A stretch of 64,000 nt of DNA from Verrucomicrobiales bacterium. GTDB taxonomy: Bacteria; Verrucomicrobiota; Verrucomicrobiia; Verrucomicrobiales; DEV007. Shown here piece after piece: positions 8,843-16,670 of the stretch (position 1 is the first letter of the stretch; each line of letters begins with the position of its first letter). The stretch lies in assembly GCA_029213065.1 (NCBI GenBank), contig JARGPH010000001.1:310001-374000 (forward strand), read 5' to 3'. A program made the position numbers and the translations under genes. The notes below the pieces were generated by a model that saw only the letters and a program-made list of their open reading frames with translations, was not told the DNA's origin and did not search any database.

Positions 8843-10105
8843 ATGATGGCTCATCACACTTTCTTTCAGTTCCTCTGTCTCACCACTTTCATTGCCCTCG
8901 CAGGCACTGCCACCGCAGCGGAAAAAGTCGACTCCGTTGTCAGCGTTCCCGGTCTCGTCGCGTTCTGGGATTTTGTGGAGCGTGAGCCCGAGGGAGAGAA
9001 GCGATTCATCGCCCACGTCCCCGAAGGCGCCTCAAACCGCTACCCGCTCGACGCCGCGAACTATGTGAAATCCCTCTGGGGAAAGGGCCCCGCCGCGACC
9101 TACGCCGATTTTCCCCTGCTCGGGAGAGGCCCTTTCGGGGAAGCCATTCAAATTGTGAAAGAAACGAACCCGGATTTCCGCCCCTTTCTCTCAGTCCCCC
9201 GCTCACGACTCCATGACTCCCCGCTCGACATCAAAGGAGAAGGAAAATCGGTCACCGTCGTTGTCTGGGCGATTCGTGAGAGCGGCAATCACGCCCTCGC
9301 CGGCATCTGGCACGAAGGCACCGATCTCAAGCAGAACGAAACCGTCGGGATCCGGAAAGTGGAACGGGGCCAGAGACAATACGCCCTCTTCGCAGGACTC
9401 AATAAAACCGGCAGCGCCTGCGGCCACGTTTCGGAAAACGGAGCGAGCTCGTTTCTGAACAAGTACGCGCTCCACAAGTGCAACTCGCTCGGCCTTTCAA
9501 AAGCGGTTCCCTCCGACGCCCCCGCGGAGGTGCTCGACGCCTCGTGGGAATGCTTCGCAATGACCTTCGACCATTCAAAAGACGAACTGACAGGTTGGCT
9601 CAACGGGGTCTCCGGAGATCGCTGGCTCGAGAATCCGAAAAAGAACGGACTGATCTCATCCGCCTACAACGCCTACATGCAGGGACACTATCACTCCCTT
9701 CCCGGCCTGCAGGAGGGCGAAGACGAAAACTTCCCCGCGCATCAGTATTACAACCCTCCCGAGGATGAACCTGTCACCACAGAAGTCCTCAAGGAGACCG
9801 ATAGCTACCGCATTGAGAAACGCGAATATCCCTTCACCAAAATCGAAATCGTATTCAGGAAAAGATCGAAAGGCGAACTCACCGAAGTGAGCCGGGACCT
9901 TGTCGCCCTGCGCCTCAACCCCTGGTGGTATCCTCACGGCATTTACGAACCCAGGGATGACGGCACCGGTGGCCCCTTCACGATCGGACGCGTCATCCAC
10001 AGCGCCAAGAGCGTCGGCTTCACCGGCTGGATCGGAGGAGTCGCCGTTTACGATCGCGCCTTAAGCGGCAAGGAGCTCGAAGCGCTCTCGAGGCTTTCGA
10101 AGTAG
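8843..10105 (+). CDS. Secreted LamG/concanavalin-A-like domain protein
   Basis: A 420-residue exported protein. The chosen start (ATG at 8843; a second ATG at 8846) places a clean signal peptide at residues 1-26, ending GTATAAEK; a start further upstream at 8798 would put extra residues before it. The mature part has the LamG-like opening LVAFWDFVE and closes with a segment typical of these lectin-fold domains (FTGWIGGVAVYDRALSG), where a structural beta strand ends the jelly roll. No catalytic motif is recognisable. Such proteins are common in Verrucomicrobiota and Planctomycetota beside sulfatases and may bind glycans, but this is inference. It is a single gene transcribed away from yejA, with a possible hairpin terminator downstream at 10240-10275. 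Confidence 0.85.
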   Translation: MMAHHTFFQFLCLTTFIALAGTATAAEKVDSVVSVPGLVAFWDFVEREPEGEKRFIAHVPEGASNRYPLDAANYVKSLWGKGPAATYADFPLLGRGPFGEAIQIVKETNPDFRPFLSVPRSRLHDSPLDIKGEGKSVTVVVWAIRESGNHALAGIWHEGTDLKQNETVGIRKVERGQRQYALFAGLNKTGSACGHVSENGASSFLNKYALHKCNSLGLSKAVPSDAPAEVLDASWECFAMTFDHSKDELTGWLNGVSGDRWLENPKKNGLISSAYNAYMQGHYHSLPGLQEGEDENFPAHQYYNPPEDEPVTTEVLKETDSYRIEKREYPFTKIEIVFRKRSKGELTEVSRDLVALRLNPWWYPHGIYEPRDDGTGGPFTIGRVIHSAKSVGFTGWIGGVAVYDRALSGKELEALSRLSK

Positions 10106-10239
10106 TTAGCGCTTATTCTGAATCGATTGGAGGCAGAATCCAATGCGATCCTCAGTCGATCCTCGATCATTCATCTCTCCCTCTGATTTTCATTCCTAAA
10201 CGTCAACAAGGACTGCTCCCGAAATCCACCAGGTGTGAG

Positions 10240-10275
10240 CCCGCGCTCCGTATCAGCAGACGTGGAGCGGGTTTT
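10240..10275 (+). terminator. Possible hairpin terminator after the LamG gene
   Basis: The left arm CCCGCGCTCC (10240-10249) can pair with GGAGCGGG (10264-10271), leaving a two-base bulge, and TTTT follows. It lies 135 bases past the LamG stop. The rest of 10106-10406 shows no coding signal. The distance, bulge and short T run make this only a moderate candidate. Confidence 0.35.
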
Positions 10276-10406
10276 CACCCCAATCGCTGCTACAGCCGCT
10301 TCATGGGCGAACTTCGCGACACCGCCAATCGACAAATAGTGATCAAAGTCACGAAAGGTTGCCCGCCCCGCTACCCCCTGACTTCTGCCCCCGCTTCTTC
10401 ACGACT

Positions 10407-11463
10407 CTAACCGACGACATCCTTTCGCAAATCGCGATAGGAATGTAGCTCGCCCCATCTCGCACCGCGCATTCGGCGCGCTCCGCTCGCACGCGTTGGA
10501 TCAGCTCGACCATTCGCCTGCTCGCGCAAAAACACCCCTTCGACAAAGCCGGCTGATCCTAAAATCGCGCCATCGCAAAAATACCTCACCCGGCAGCGAA
10601 GCGCTTCCGGTATCGTCATCGCCCCGCCTCGTTCCACAACTGCTTCGACCTTCTGACCCTCCATTCCGCGACGCGCCCCTTCACCTGTGATCTCATTCGC
10701 CTCGCGCGCCTCCCCTTCCTCATACAAAAACTGACGATACCGATTCATCGTCCGACGCCAATCGGTGCGCAGTTCATCATCACTCAGGCATTCCGCCATG
10801 ATCTGCCCTAATCCCTTTCGCGCGAGCTGCGCCCCACGCGTTCCTGAAATCGCTTCCGAGTAACCGCACCACCGGTAATCCTCAGGGCGCTTCACCAGCC
10901 CCGCCCTCACAGGATTGAGATCAATATAGGCGGCAACCGTCAGCAAAGCCATCTCGCTCCCCTCAATAAGAACGCTCTTGTAACGACCTTCCCAAAACGT
11001 CCCCCGACGTTTCAAGCGCTTGTTCATATAGCTCGTGATCCGCTGCTTGAACGACTTCATGAATTCCGACAACTTCCCTCGTCGCCTCTCATAGCGATCG
11101 AGAATCTCGCGGACATGACGGTCATCTCCCGCCGCATGCGCCCGCTCCAACTCCTGCCGTATCCCATCAACCACCAACGGCTCATACAATCCTTCCAGAT
11201 GTCCCAGAACCTCATCCTCCGAAAGCCGCTCGAGATCGCCTTCATCCGGAACCTCGATCAGGAGATGGAAATGCGGGGGTCGCCTTCGACTTGCCCATGA
11301 AGCAGTAGGTAACAACCCGAACGCCCAGGAACGCTTCCAACGACCGCATCATCTTCCTGAAAACCGCCTTATCCTTGTCTTTAAATACAATCTTCCGACC
11401 CACGACACGCGAGACACAGTGGTAAAACGATCGACCTTCCCCAAGCAAACGAGCAGTTCTCAT
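10407..11463 (-). pseudogene. REP-associated tyrosine transposase (RAYT, IS200-like), frame-disrupted
   Basis: Two minus-strand frames together give one Y1/HUH transposase. The N-terminal frame starts at the ATG at 11463 and reads MRTARLLGEGRSFYHCVSRV through VVTYCFMG. The protein continues in another frame as HFHLLIEVPDEGDLERL to the stop at 10407. Between the G of CFMG and the HFH (HUH metal-binding motif) lie 19 bases (about 11285-11303) where the family has only one codon (GNHFHLL). A net insertion of about 16 bases would explain both the frame change and the lost Asn. The C-terminal half is intact: YIDLNPVRAGLV, then the verrucomicrobial-type tail MTIPEALRCRVRYF and MRGARWGELHSYRDLRKD. 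RAYTs act on short palindromic REP sequences, and REP-like palindromes lie just upstream. The element is probably inactive unless frameshifting restores it. Confidence 0.82.
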
Positions 11464-11480
11464 GCCCTGAGACTATCACC

Positions 11481-11500
11481 AACTGTTCAAAACAACAGTT
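11481..11500. repeat. Perfect 7-bp inverted repeat just upstream of the RAYT
   Basis: AACTGTT (11481-11487) and AACAGTT (11494-11500) are exact complements around a six-base loop, 18 bases from the RAYT start codon. This may be a REP-type hairpin or a control site for the transposase. Its small size makes chance occurrence possible. Confidence 0.4.
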
Positions 11501-11512
11501 TTCAATTCACTG

Positions 11513-11527
11513 TTTGTCTGTCCCTTA
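11513..11527 (+). repeat. 15-bp repeat, left copy (inverted relative to 13535-13549)
   Basis: TTTGTCTGTCCCTTA here is the exact reverse complement of the sequence at 13535-13549. The two copies bracket the RHS-tip and signal-peptide genes. They contain a GGGACAGAC core, similar to the TAGGGGACAC of the palindrome at 11662-11683, and are candidate recognition or end sequences for the adjacent RAYT. Confidence 0.75.
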
Positions 11528-11661
11528 GAACAACCGATGGTGACGCGACCGCTGACCGAATCAGGGCGCATGTCCCTTGCTCTTTGACCGGGGCTACTCC
11601 GCTCAATGCGACAGCCGTTTGATGGAAGAGTTTCCCCTTGAGTCAAGGAATGTTGCCTAAC

Positions 11662-11680
11662 CCCCTACGCTATTTAGGGG
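11662..11680. repeat. REP-like palindrome CCCCTA/TAGGGG
   Basis: CCCCTA (11662-11667) and TAGGGG (11675-11680) form a perfect six-base stem with a seven-base loop, followed by ACAC. On the minus strand the right arm supplies the last codons and stop of the gene ending at 11674 (TCCCCTAA). The size and the nearby RAYT fit a REP/BIME element. It could also act as a transcript-end hairpin for the minus-strand module. Confidence 0.5.
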
Positions 11681-12387
11681 ACACTTCCTTCACCACTGCC
11701 TTCCAATTCAATTGAAACAGCAGGTCGAAAAAATGAACTAAATGTAGACAGCACGTCTGCGGACGAATCTTTCGTTTTAAACAAAATCAACCCCTCATTG
11801 GGTAAGCACTCTAAATCTTCGCACTCTACTACAATAATTCTTTCAAGATACATTGATAGAAAAAGCGCGAATTCAGAAGCGCTACTGTTAGGCGTAATAT
11901 CCTCTGCTACTTCCTTCAGCTTCTTTACAAAGTGCCCTTCGAATTCACCTAAAAAAGGCTCAGGAAGTGCACTGGTCCAGATTTTAATGGTTCTAAATAA
12001 GGAAGTATTTCCCTCTTCCGAACCAGCACCCCAAAAAAACGCCCTTGGAACCAAAACGGCTCCCTTGGTAGAATTAGTATTACCGAATTTGCTCGTAAAA
12101 TCTTCTGCAAAAAACAATGGTCTTACTCCTTTTTCTCTGAAAACGGAGGCATTTACTCTCGCAAATTTTGAATGATCTTCAATTAAGGGGATACGATTTA
12201 TTTCACTATTGCTTAATGCTTTCAAAGACACATTGCCGTCCTCTTCAGTGCTGGCTTCAAAAATTGTCCAGACTAACAAAGAGTTATATTCGCTTGCGGT
12301 AATTCCAATTAGAGCGCGATCTTCTGTCCGGGCCACCACGCACGAGAATGATAAAGCAATCGTCGCAATTCCTAGAATGTGTCTCAT
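11674..12387 (-). CDS. Exported protein of unknown function, candidate immunity partner of the RHS tip
   Basis: A 237-residue protein starting with a typical signal peptide (about residues 1-20, hydrophobic core ILGIATIALSFSCVVA). I recognise no family. The mature part is mixed alpha/beta with an acidic C-terminus and no obvious catalytic motif. It starts six bases after the RHS-tip stop on the same strand, so the two are surely co-transcribed; this is the classic position of an immunity gene for a polymorphic toxin, and a periplasmic location would suit a toxin that acts there. The gene is clearly more AT-rich than the surrounding chromosome, suggesting recent transfer with the RHS tip. Its stop codon lies inside the palindromic repeat at 11662-11680, so the original C-terminus may have been cut. 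Immunity function is inferred from position only. Confidence 0.7.
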   Translation of the reverse strand: MRHILGIATIALSFSCVVARTEDRALIGITASEYNSLLVWTIFEASTEEDGNVSLKALSNSEINRIPLIEDHSKFARVNASVFREKGVRPLFFAEDFTSKFGNTNSTKGAVLVPRAFFWGAGSEEGNTSLFRTIKIWTSALPEPFLGEFEGHFVKKLKEVAEDITPNSSASEFALFLSMYLERIIVVECEDLECLPNEGLILFKTKDSSADVLSTFSSFFRPAVSIELEGSGEGSVP

Positions 12388-12393
12388 GATTTT

Positions 12394-13347
12394 TTAGCGA
12401 TCATTTTCAATGGCTGCGCAACAAAGCGCTTCAACAGCTTGAGCAATTTTCCCTAAAAATTCGCCCACAAAGATTTCCTTGTTACTCATAAACGGTATTG
12501 TGACAGGTCGAGTGAGTTCACTCATATCGACGCCTGAAGAGTGACAACACTGGAAAGTGACATGCCCTGCATCATCCGGAGTGCCATCAATAATGCTTTT
12601 CAGAGTATAATACCGGCCCTTGAAATTCCCCTTTGCGTCTCTCCTCCCGTTCGGCTCGACAAGTGGGCTATCGCCCCACCTTGATCCGTGTAAAACCAAA
12701 AAATAGTAGTCCGCACCTGATGAAAGCTGATTCTGCAAGGCCTCCAAAGTAAGCGGAGAATTCGCGCCATGTTCGACAATTTCATAATTATTCCAAGGGC
12801 ACGTTATACCTTCATTTCCATCTTCGAAGTTTTTAATTCCTTGAGCAATATATTTTTCGACATTTGCTTTCGAAGTTATTGGACTTGATGACAACCATGT
12901 CCACGGTGGCCCGCCATTCCCGCCGCCGTTGCGATTCGGAATCGCACTCGGTCCAGCTCCGTGGGGACCAAGAATAATCTTAAGTTTCTCATTCCCCTCG
13001 AGTAACCCCAGCAGATCAACATACCCAACCCCATCATTCCCGACGAACCCATACAAGTTCACCCCACCCCGTTCCTGGAAAGGATCCCTGGACGCCCACC
13101 TGCCAGTTTGCGGCATATAATATCTGAAGCCGTAATAACTCCAGCCGGTCGACTCTTCCACTGGCTTCGTCGAAAATCTCCAGGAATTCGTTTCGGCTTC
13201 AGCTCCAGTTGACTCGGTTACATTGCCAAAAGGGTCGTAGCTGTATGCCGCTTTCAACTCGCCTGCTTCATCGATTAACTGTCCGACATTTCCGTTGGCA
13301 TCATAAGCAGGATAACGATGTTCATCGCTCCCAGTAATCGCTAGCAA
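12394..13347 (-). CDS. 5'-truncated RHS-repeat protein with C-terminal caspase/CHAT-like domain
   Basis: The nominal start is a TTG at 13347 (317 residues), but RHS homology continues upstream in the same frame (NSYLYDGWNLLAEVEENHKS) to a stop at 13534-13536 that lies inside a 15-bp repeat. The usual 1000-plus residue RHS shell is therefore missing. Visible are the last YD repeats (YDANGNVGQLIDEAGELKAA, then SYDPFGNV) and the RHS-associated core RYYMPQTGRWASRDPF through NLYGFVGNDGVGYVDLLGL, after which polymorphic tips begin (about residue 115). The tip has two motifs in caspase order: YYFLVLHG (His220) and VTFQCCHSSG (Cys267/268), about 47 residues apart, each after a hydrophobic strand, as in the caspase/CHAT His-Cys dyad. 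I infer a peptidase toxin tip. Expression from such a fragment is uncertain. Confidence 0.8.
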   Translation of the reverse strand: MLAITGSDEHRYPAYDANGNVGQLIDEAGELKAAYSYDPFGNVTESTGAEAETNSWRFSTKPVEESTGWSYYGFRYYMPQTGRWASRDPFQERGGVNLYGFVGNDGVGYVDLLGLLEGNEKLKIILGPHGAGPSAIPNRNGGGNGGPPWTWLSSSPITSKANVEKYIAQGIKNFEDGNEGITCPWNNYEIVEHGANSPLTLEALQNQLSSGADYYFLVLHGSRWGDSPLVEPNGRRDAKGNFKGRYYTLKSIIDGTPDDAGHVTFQCCHSSGVDMSELTRPVTIPFMSNKEIFVGEFLGKIAQAVEALCCAAIENDR

Positions 13348-13534
13348 GCCGCCAACGCCGCCTGCTCCCTGAAGTGATCCGCTCAGGTCACGGCCCCAGG
13401 TGTAACATTGATGATGAATGAGGTGGGATTTATGATTTTCTTCGACTTCAGCAAGGAGGTTCCAGCCGTCGTAGAGGTATGAGTTTGAAGTTTTCAGTTG
13501 GAAGTTTTCAGTCTCGGTCTTGCGAGAGATGTTT

Positions 13535-13549
13535 TAAGGGACAGACAAA
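13535..13549 (-). repeat. 15-bp repeat, right copy, truncating the RHS gene
   Basis: TAAGGGACAGACAAA here is the exact reverse complement of 11513-11527. Read on the minus strand it contributes the in-frame TAA at 13534-13536, immediately before the surviving RHS reading frame. It therefore marks a breakpoint between RHS-derived and unrelated sequence. Just inside it, two GAAGTTTTCAG copies occur in the RHS remnant. Confidence 0.75.
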
Positions 13550-14115
13550 TAGTAAGATGTTGCCCAACAAATGAGCCACACCCCCTATAAAACGGCCATT
13601 CATCCGATATCATATTTCAATTGAATGGTCTGCTTTGTAAGGTTTTTGGGGAAGCTCGGCCATGAAAATATTTCAGCGATGGAGATTTACCTGTATGTCG
13701 CGGTAGGAACAAATGAGATTGGGGTGCAGAGTCAGCTCGATGCTCTGAGTGTTCCTGCGTCTGCCCGGTTCCACTGTTTGCAAGCTGTAGAATGGATTGC
13801 GGAATCCGCTCTTTACGCTGGCCCTTGAGAAACGCTCGAGGCAACTCACGCTACTCTTTTGCGCTCGACAAAGTGGAGGCAAGGTTGATTTGTCGCGGGA
13901 AGAATGGCCACGGGAAGTCTTCGAAACATTTCCCGCACAAAGACACGAAGCCACAAAGCGGGCAGGATTCAAAAGCTTCCGCCCGATGCGCTTGGAACCC
14001 ATTGTAGGACGGGTGAACCTCCCTCGAAGCGAGATGGCAACCAAGGCACCCGACCATCCGGCAGCTCAGCTTTTGCGCATTTTGTGCTTTTTTGCGGCGA
14101 ATTCCTTCAGAGCCT
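13550..14115. other. Non-coding stretch with degraded and repetitive sequence
   Basis: No reading frame here has protein-like composition or a recognisable product. The stretch includes low-complexity segments of a type that looks dispersed in such genomes, for example CACAAAGACACGAAGCCACAA (13935-13955 region) and the repeat at 14071-14098. It probably represents debris between the mobile island and the sulfatase gene. No promoter or RNA gene is evident. Confidence 0.5.
14071..14098 (+). repeat. Dispersed 28-bp repeat, copy 1
   Basis: A 28-base element beginning TTTTGCG and ending GCGGC. It matches the element at 36076-36103 at 22 of 28 positions with no gaps, and most differences are T/C. 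Both copies lie just beyond the stop codon of a minus-strand gene (here about 18 bases after the sulfatase stop). Confidence 0.6.
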
Positions 14116-15513
14116 TCACTTCTTCCCACCGGACATCTCCTTCACTTTAAACTCCCAGTTCGGAGAGGGTTCGTGGGCCTTGGCGAAAATCTCTTCGGCC
14201 CGCTTCACAAGATCGGGGCGGACCGCTGCGAGATCTTTCTCTTCGGCGATGTCTTTGGCCAAATTGTAGATCTTGATAGGTGCGTCGGGATTTTTGCTGA
14301 TCCCGAGTTGCAGGGCTTTCCAGTCACCCCAGCGGGCTGCTTTTTTACCACCCTGCTCGTAGAATTCCCAGTAGAGGTAGTCGTGCGCTTTTTGATCCTC
14401 TTTTCCGAGGAGGGTCGGAACCATGGAGATACCGTCGACATCGGCGGGAATCTCAGCGCCGGCGAGCTCACAGGCGGTCGGGAGGATATCCCAGTGGGCA
14501 GAGACCAGATCGGTGACGGTTCCGGGTTTAATCTTTCCAGGCCAATGGGCGATCATAGGAGCACGAATGCCGCCTTCGGTGAGGTCGCGCTTAAATCCGG
14601 TGAAGGGGCCGTTGCTGTTGAAAAATTTGGGATCGTGACCGCCTTCGCGATGCGGGCCGTTATCGGAGCTGAACAGCACGAGGGTGTTTTCGTCGATCTC
14701 GAGCTCTTTGAGAAGCGCCATCATTTCGCCGACCCCGTCGTCAACGAGAGTCATCATTCCGGCAAACGCGGCCACGGGATTTTTCACCTCGGTGCCGGCG
14801 TATTTGCCGACTTTGTCTTCACACTGAGGAAATTTTTCGCGAAAGGGTGCCGAATAGGAATCGGGAGAATGCATCGCCGCGTGGGGAATCGCGACGGGAA
14901 AGTAGACGAAGAACGGTTCATCTTTGTTGGCACGAATGAAATCGAAGGCTTCCTCCATGATGAGCGGATGCGTGTAGGTCTCGCCATCGAGCTCGACACG
15001 CTCTTTGTTTTTCCAAAGGTGGGTCGGATAATAGGAATGCGCTTCCCGCTGGCAATTGTAACCGTAGAATTGATCAAAGTGCTCGACCGGGTCGCTCGCG
15101 GAGCCAGGTGCTCCAAGCCCCCACTTCCCGAAGGCGCCGGTGGCGTAACCCGCCCTGGAAAGAAGGCGCGGGATCGTGACGATGTCAGCCGGCATCGGGG
15201 CCTGTCCCTCCGGCTGCACTTCACGGTTTCCGCGGACGTAGGCGTGTCCGGTGTGTTTACCGGTCATGAGCGAGCATCGCGTCGGAGCACAAACCGTGCT
15301 GCCCGAATAGTGCTGCGTGAATTTGAGCCCTTCGCTCGCGAGTCGATCGATGTTCGGCGTCGAAAAGAGTTCCTGCCCGTAACAGCTCAGGTCGCCGTAA
15401 CCGGCATCATCGAGGAGAAAATAGATGATGTTCGGTTTCTCAGCGGCCTGAGCGAACAAGGCGCTGAGCGATAACGAGAAAACGAAGACGAAGCGTTTAG
15501 CAGATTGAAACAT
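14116..15513 (-). CDS. Secreted sulfatase (arylsulfatase A family)
   Basis: A 465-residue exported enzyme expected to hydrolyse sulfate esters, probably on sulfated polysaccharides. The signal peptide covers about residues 1-24 (FVFVFSLSLSALFAQAAEK). The formylglycine signature is C75-A-P-T-R79 (VCAPTRCSLMTG), the cysteine-type site converted by a formylglycine-generating enzyme. The first metal ligands are D35-D36 in IIYFLLDDAGYGDLS, and the later metal site is DNGPHREGG. The C-terminal domain ends with a Lys-rich tail. Length and motif order are standard for family S1 sulfatases, which Verrucomicrobiota often hold in large numbers. No maturase is present in the window. It lies 41 bases after the mrp stop region on the same strand. 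Confidence 0.93.
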   Translation of the reverse strand: MFQSAKRFVFVFSLSLSALFAQAAEKPNIIYFLLDDAGYGDLSCYGQELFSTPNIDRLASEGLKFTQHYSGSTVCAPTRCSLMTGKHTGHAYVRGNREVQPEGQAPMPADIVTIPRLLSRAGYATGAFGKWGLGAPGSASDPVEHFDQFYGYNCQREAHSYYPTHLWKNKERVELDGETYTHPLIMEEAFDFIRANKDEPFFVYFPVAIPHAAMHSPDSYSAPFREKFPQCEDKVGKYAGTEVKNPVAAFAGMMTLVDDGVGEMMALLKELEIDENTLVLFSSDNGPHREGGHDPKFFNSNGPFTGFKRDLTEGGIRAPMIAHWPGKIKPGTVTDLVSAHWDILPTACELAGAEIPADVDGISMVPTLLGKEDQKAHDYLYWEFYEQGGKKAARWGDWKALQLGISKNPDAPIKIYNLAKDIAEEKDLAAVRPDLVKRAEEIFAKAHEPSPNWEFKVKEMSGGKK

Positions 15514-15554
15514 GGTTCCATTCTCGCCATTTCAGAACGCTCCGTCAACTCACG

Positions 15555-16598
15555 TTACACCGACACCAGTTTGCCGGCGAGCTCGGCGAATGCTTTCGAA
15601 ACCGAACTTTCGGCCGGGTCCATGTTGGCAATCGGGTCGCCGCTGTCGGCCCGCTCGCGGGTTGATGAATCGAGCGGGATCTGCGCCATGAGGGGAACAC
15701 CGAGACGCTCCGCTTCGACCTTCCCTCCCCCTTCGCCGAAGATGAAATACTTATCGCCGTGATCGCACTCGAACCAGGCCATGTTTTCGACGACGCCGGC
15801 GATGGGCACGTTGACCTTCTTGAACATCGCGGCGGCCTTCCTGGCATCGATGAGAGCGACTTCCTGCGGGGTCGTCACGAGCAAGGCGGCGTCGACTGCC
15901 ACGGTCTGCACGATCGTGAGCTGGATATCTCCGGTGCCGGGAGGCAAATCGAGAACGAGGTAATCGAGTTCGCCCCAAACGCACTGTCTCAGAAACTGCT
16001 GGGTGTAGCGGGTCGCGAGAGGTCCGCGAACAATCACCGGAGAATCTTCTTCGAGAAGAAATCCCATCGAGATCGCTTTGATTCCGTGGGCTTCAATCGG
16101 GACTATTTCGTTCTGCTCCGTGGCCATTGGCTGCTCATCGCTGGCACCGAGCATGAGCGCGACACTGGGCCCGTAGAGGTCGCAGTCGCAAAGTCCGACT
16201 TTGGCGCCGGTTTTACTGAGGGCGATGGCGAGGTTCGTAGCCACGGTCGATTTCCCAACGCCACCTTTTCCACTCGCTACCGCGATAATTTTTTTCACGC
16301 CGGGAATGCTGGACTGACCTGCTGCGGGGTTTCCACCGGTGACAGGCTCGGGCGGATCCTGAATATCAAAGTCGATCTTGATCTCACCGATTCCGTCGAG
16401 CGTTTTGAGAGCGGTCTCGATTCCTTCGTGAATGGTCCGGGGAATGTTGGGATCCTTGGTGGCGATACCAATTTTCACGGCGACGTCATTCCCGAGAACG
16501 GTGACGCCTTTAACGAGGCCAAAGGAGATAATGTCCCGGCTGAATCCCGGATAGTGAACTTCTCCCAATTTTTCGCGAACCAAATCTTCTGTAATCAT
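15555..16598 (-). CDS. apbC: Mrp/ApbC-family iron-sulfur carrier P-loop ATPase
   Basis: A 347-residue cytosolic protein with an N-terminal MIP18/DUF59 domain (about 1-80) and a ParA-like Mrp ATPase domain. The deviant Walker A is SGKGGVGKS (109-117), followed by DCDLYGPS (138-145) and DLPPGTGD (217-224). The family assembles and transfers Fe-S clusters. The usual C-terminal CxxC cluster-bridging motif is altered: the family pattern ENMxxFxCPxCG reads ENMAWFECDHGDKYFIFG, so only Cys278 remains. The ATG at 16598 was preferred to 16661 because the DUF59 domain starts at once with MITEDLVREKL; the longer form adds a non-conserved stretch. Confidence 0.92.
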   Translation of the reverse strand: MITEDLVREKLGEVHYPGFSRDIISFGLVKGVTVLGNDVAVKIGIATKDPNIPRTIHEGIETALKTLDGIGEIKIDFDIQDPPEPVTGGNPAAGQSSIPGVKKIIAVASGKGGVGKSTVATNLAIALSKTGAKVGLCDCDLYGPSVALMLGASDEQPMATEQNEIVPIEAHGIKAISMGFLLEEDSPVIVRGPLATRYTQQFLRQCVWGELDYLVLDLPPGTGDIQLTIVQTVAVDAALLVTTPQEVALIDARKAAAMFKKVNVPIAGVVENMAWFECDHGDKYFIFGEGGGKVEAERLGVPLMAQIPLDSSTRERADSGDPIANMDPAESSVSKAFAELAGKLVSV

Positions 16599-16670
16599 TA
16601 TGTCTGAACGAGTCGTCTTTGTTGATAGGCCAATACGCCCGGAAGTCCAATAAAGAGGCACATTTCCCCT

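Noticed and set aside
13617-14150. Short overlapping reading frames between the island and the sulfatase
   Set aside because: Composition is not protein-like, and the frames run across repeat sequence; no start site or family support.
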